Assembly (NCBI GenBank): GCA_017694495.1
Contig: JADIMU010000020.1
Coordinates: 1-42,001 of the forward strand
DNA from: Candidatus Aphodenecus pullistercoris
Lineage (GTDB): Bacteria; Spirochaetota; Spirochaetia; Sphaerochaetales; Sphaerochaetaceae
Reading direction: 5' to 3'
DNA length: 42,001 nt
The notes beneath the pieces were generated by a model. It saw nothing but the letters and a program-made list of their open reading frames with translations, was not told the DNA's origin and ran no database searches. A program made the position numbers and the translations under genes. Positions 40,689 through 42,001 of the stretch are shown here, in pieces. Every line of letters starts with the position of its first letter. The first letter of the stretch is position 1.

Positions 40689-40716
40689 GCAGGTCCGGCC
40701 TTTTGGCTGGACCTGC
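40689..40716. terminator. Bidirectional terminator of the envelope operon and the LPP20 gene
   Basis: A 12-bp stem, GCAGGTCCGGCC (40689-40700) with GGCTGGACCTGC (40705-40716; one G-T pair), has loop TTTT. The minus-strand product ends in TTTTCTTA and the plus strand in TATTTCTC. It lies between convergent genes ending at 40666 and 40723. Confidence 0.88.
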
Positions 40717-40722
40717 TATTTC

Positions 40723-41388
40723 TCAGACGTAGCCGAGACTCGTCGTGTAGGCGTCGATGGCGGCGGCCAGGGCTTCGACGTCGATGCCTTCCAGCTGGCT
40801 GTCGTAGCCGCTGATCAGCTCGGAAGCTTTCTTCTCAGCGGCATCCTTCACCATCTGGCTGTCGCCTTCCTCTTCGGCGAGGGCCTCAAGAAGGGCGGCG
40901 AGCCGGTCTTCCGTCTCAGCCTTCTTCTCCTCGATCTGGTTCAGGTAGTCGTTGGCGGCCAGGGCATACTGGTCGTCGAGGCTCTTCGCCTCAAGCGAGA
41001 CGAGGGTCCAGACGGTACCGTCGGGTGCGCTCCAGCGCTGCTCCGTCTTCACTCCTTGCATGGTGAAGTTGACGACCTGCAAGGTGATCTGCTCGTAGGC
41101 GTCAAGCAGGCTGCCCTCGCTGTCGTTTGTATAGTTGGCGGTCGCCTCCTTGATCGTCGACTGGAGCTTGCGTGCCAGATCCGCCCTGGCGTTGGCGTCG
41201 GCGGAGTTGGCCGAATTTGCTTCTGTGGAGAGCTTGGCCCTGCCGACTCCATAGACGTACTTGCTGCTCTCGGGGACGATGGTCGTCCAGATTGGAGAAC
41301 CGTCGGCGTTGAGTTCGTCGATGTCGGTCTCCGTCGCACAGGAAGCGAGCAGCAGGACGGCAAGCAGGATCAGGATGGTCTTCCTCAT
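40723..41388 (-). CDS. LPP20-family lipoprotein
   Basis: The 221-residue lipoprotein has its lipobox at LASC (Cys17). The LPP20 domain follows: IWTTIVPESSKYVYGVGRAK, then an Ala/Asn-rich helix (SANSADANARADLARKLQST) and VWTLVSLEAKSLDDQYALA. The C-terminal ~70 residues form a charged helix. LPP20 proteins are secreted or surface lipoproteins of unknown function. AGGAGG stands seven bases before the ATG. An upstream in-frame ATG lacks signal character and is rejected. It is encoded after a related protein on the same strand. Confidence 0.88.
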   Translation of the reverse strand: MRKTILILLAVLLLASCATETDIDELNADGSPIWTTIVPESSKYVYGVGRAKLSTEANSANSADANARADLARKLQSTIKEATANYTNDSEGSLLDAYEQITLQVVNFTMQGVKTEQRWSAPDGTVWTLVSLEAKSLDDQYALAANDYLNQIEEKKAETEDRLAALLEALAEEEGDSQMVKDAAEKKASELISGYDSQLEGIDVEALAAAIDAYTTSLGYV

Positions 41389-41409
41389 CGCATTCCTCCT
41401 TTTGAAGGC

Positions 41410-41435
41410 AGGGGCTGGGAAAGATCCCAGCCCCT
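41410..41435 (-). terminator. Hairpin between the two LPP20-family genes
   Basis: AGGGGCTGGGA (41410-41420) and TCCCAGCCCCT (41425-41435) form a perfect 11-bp stem with a four-base loop. On the minus strand no T-run follows; instead the ribosome-binding site of the next gene begins 11 bases later. It may stabilise or partly terminate the upstream message. Confidence 0.55.
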
Positions 41436-41458
41436 TGTCCTGAAAGCGGATGGACAGG

Positions 41459-41970
41459 TCAGTCCTCGACTCCACCAAGACCGAAGTACTTCTCGATGGC
41501 GTTGTCAAGCATGGCGTTGGCCTCGGCGGAAGCCTCGTTCCTCACGAAGGTCTCGCTCTGGAAGACCTCGTCTGCGGATTCCCTGAGGGAGGTCTCGACA
41601 TTGGCCTTGGGAATGCTCATCAGGACCCAGACGGAATTGTCGGCGGGATTGATGTAGAGCTCTTCCTGGGTCACACCGGTGAGGACGGCGCTGGCGTTCT
41701 GGATGGAGAGGTTCTCGAAGGCGTCCATGGCCTGGCGGTTGGCTCCGCTGCCGGCGTCGTTGGTGTAGGTCGTGATGATCTCGTTGACTGCCGTGCTGAT
41801 GGACTCGGTGAGGACGTTCCTGGCGGCGGTCTGTGCCATCTTGATCGAGTTCTGCAGGTTGCTCAGGTTGCCGTAGCCGGCGCCGTAGATCACATCCTGG
41901 GCGACGGGTGCGTCATAGGTCCACTCGGGAAGACCTTCCATTCCGGCGGGGGCCTGAGTCGACTCGGCGG
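41459..41970 (-). CDS. LPP20-family protein, 5' end missing at contig end
   Basis: Only the C-terminal ~169 residues are present. The frame is open past an internal ATG at 41941 (preceding residues AESTQAPAG) to the last genomic base, 41970. The visible part is LPP20-like: GLPEWTYDAPVAQDVIYGAG, then NSIKMAQTAARNVLTESIST, then SVWVLMSIPKANVETSLRES. It resembles the neighbouring lipoprotein in layout (VYGVG/IYGAG, then an Ala-rich helix, then VW-LVS/VW-LMS), so the two are probably paralogues. The signal peptide and any lipobox lie in the missing part. The frame runs on into the adapter sequence, which is an artefact. Confidence 0.85.
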
Positions 41971-42001
41971 CTGTCTCTTATACACATCTGACGCTGCCGA
42001 C
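41971..42001. other. Illumina Nextera adapter sequence (assembly artefact)
   Basis: The last 31 bases match the reverse complement of the Nextera Read-1 transposase adapter. They begin with the 19-bp mosaic end CTGTCTCTTATACACATCT (41971-41989) and continue GACGCTGCCGAC. This is library-preparation sequence left at the contig end, not a natural transposon end. Confidence 0.97.

Noticed and set aside
41971-41989. Tn5/IS50 mosaic end suggesting a transposon boundary
   Set aside because: The sequence continues exactly as the Nextera Read-1 adapter and stops at the window end, so it is a library artefact.
1-42001. CRISPR arrays, prophage, integrases, toxin-antitoxin or restriction systems
   Set aside because: No regularly spaced repeats and no translated motif of these systems were seen on either strand.

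Overview
The window reads as one end of a contig from a GC-rich, diderm, probably anaerobic bacterium. It encodes outer-membrane beta-barrels, lipoproteins with lipoboxes, a type-Vd-like patatin barrel protein and a six-gene Rnf complex. My best guess is a spirochaete (Spirochaetota, Sphaerochaetaceae/Treponema-like). That rests on the mix of families: LpoB + COG3014 + LPP20 lipoprotein cluster, Rnf next to a GH57-like protein, DUF2804, and a FtsY made of little more than the NG domain. It is an inference; no rRNA or marker gene settles it. The last 31 bases (41971-42001) are not genomic: they match the Illumina Nextera Read-1 adapter, including the 19-bp mosaic end. The real sequence therefore stops at 41970, inside a lipoprotein gene.

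Layout. 1-2012 (+): tail of a coiled-coil protein, then mltG. 2016-6426 (-): a three-gene unit transcribed GH36 alpha-galactosidase-like -> gpsA -> RluA-type pseudouridine synthase, divergent from an unrecognised gene (6476-7675 +). 7657-10105 (-): an Ldh2-type dehydrogenase and a two-gene unit of small outer-membrane beta-barrels. 10209-11582 (+): tRNA-Cys, its terminator, and a PcnB-type nucleotidyltransferase. 11801-12658 (-): a P-loop protein with an Asp23-like tail. 12856-27641 (+): almost 15 kb of closely packed genes: rnfCDGEAB, a GH57-like protein that has lost its nucleophile, prfB with its programmed +1 frameshift, an exported protein, ftsY, another exported protein, a LolCDE-like ABC transporter and rnz. 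27638-28714 (-): membrane-anchored TPR-like protein. 28763-31329 (+): queH, cls, a TrpR-family regulator and a 38-residue rubredoxin. Then come tRNA-Leu(CAA), a patatin beta-barrel protein, and on the minus strand a DEAD-box helicase and a DUF2804 protein. 37069-40666 (+): an envelope operon (LpoB-like, COG3014, LPP20-like, beta-barrel). 40723-41970 (-): two LPP20-family proteins, the second cut by the contig end.

How it fits together. Rnf couples ferredoxin and NAD to an ion gradient. MltG and the LpoB-like lipoprotein concern peptidoglycan synthesis, the Lol-like transporter and FtsY concern envelope delivery, and Cls and GpsA concern phospholipids. No defence system, CRISPR array, prophage, integrase or insertion sequence was found; most of the window is core housekeeping. 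The least ordinary signals are two glycosidase-family proteins with altered catalytic residues, several genes whose -10 box lies 6-9 bases from the start codon with no usable ribosome-binding site (apparent leaderless mRNAs), a tandem palindrome over the -35 box of the envelope operon, and the P-loop/Asp23-like protein. No stretch longer than 300 bases lacks a gene; the longest is 31492-31771, which holds a terminator, three small hairpins and a promoter.
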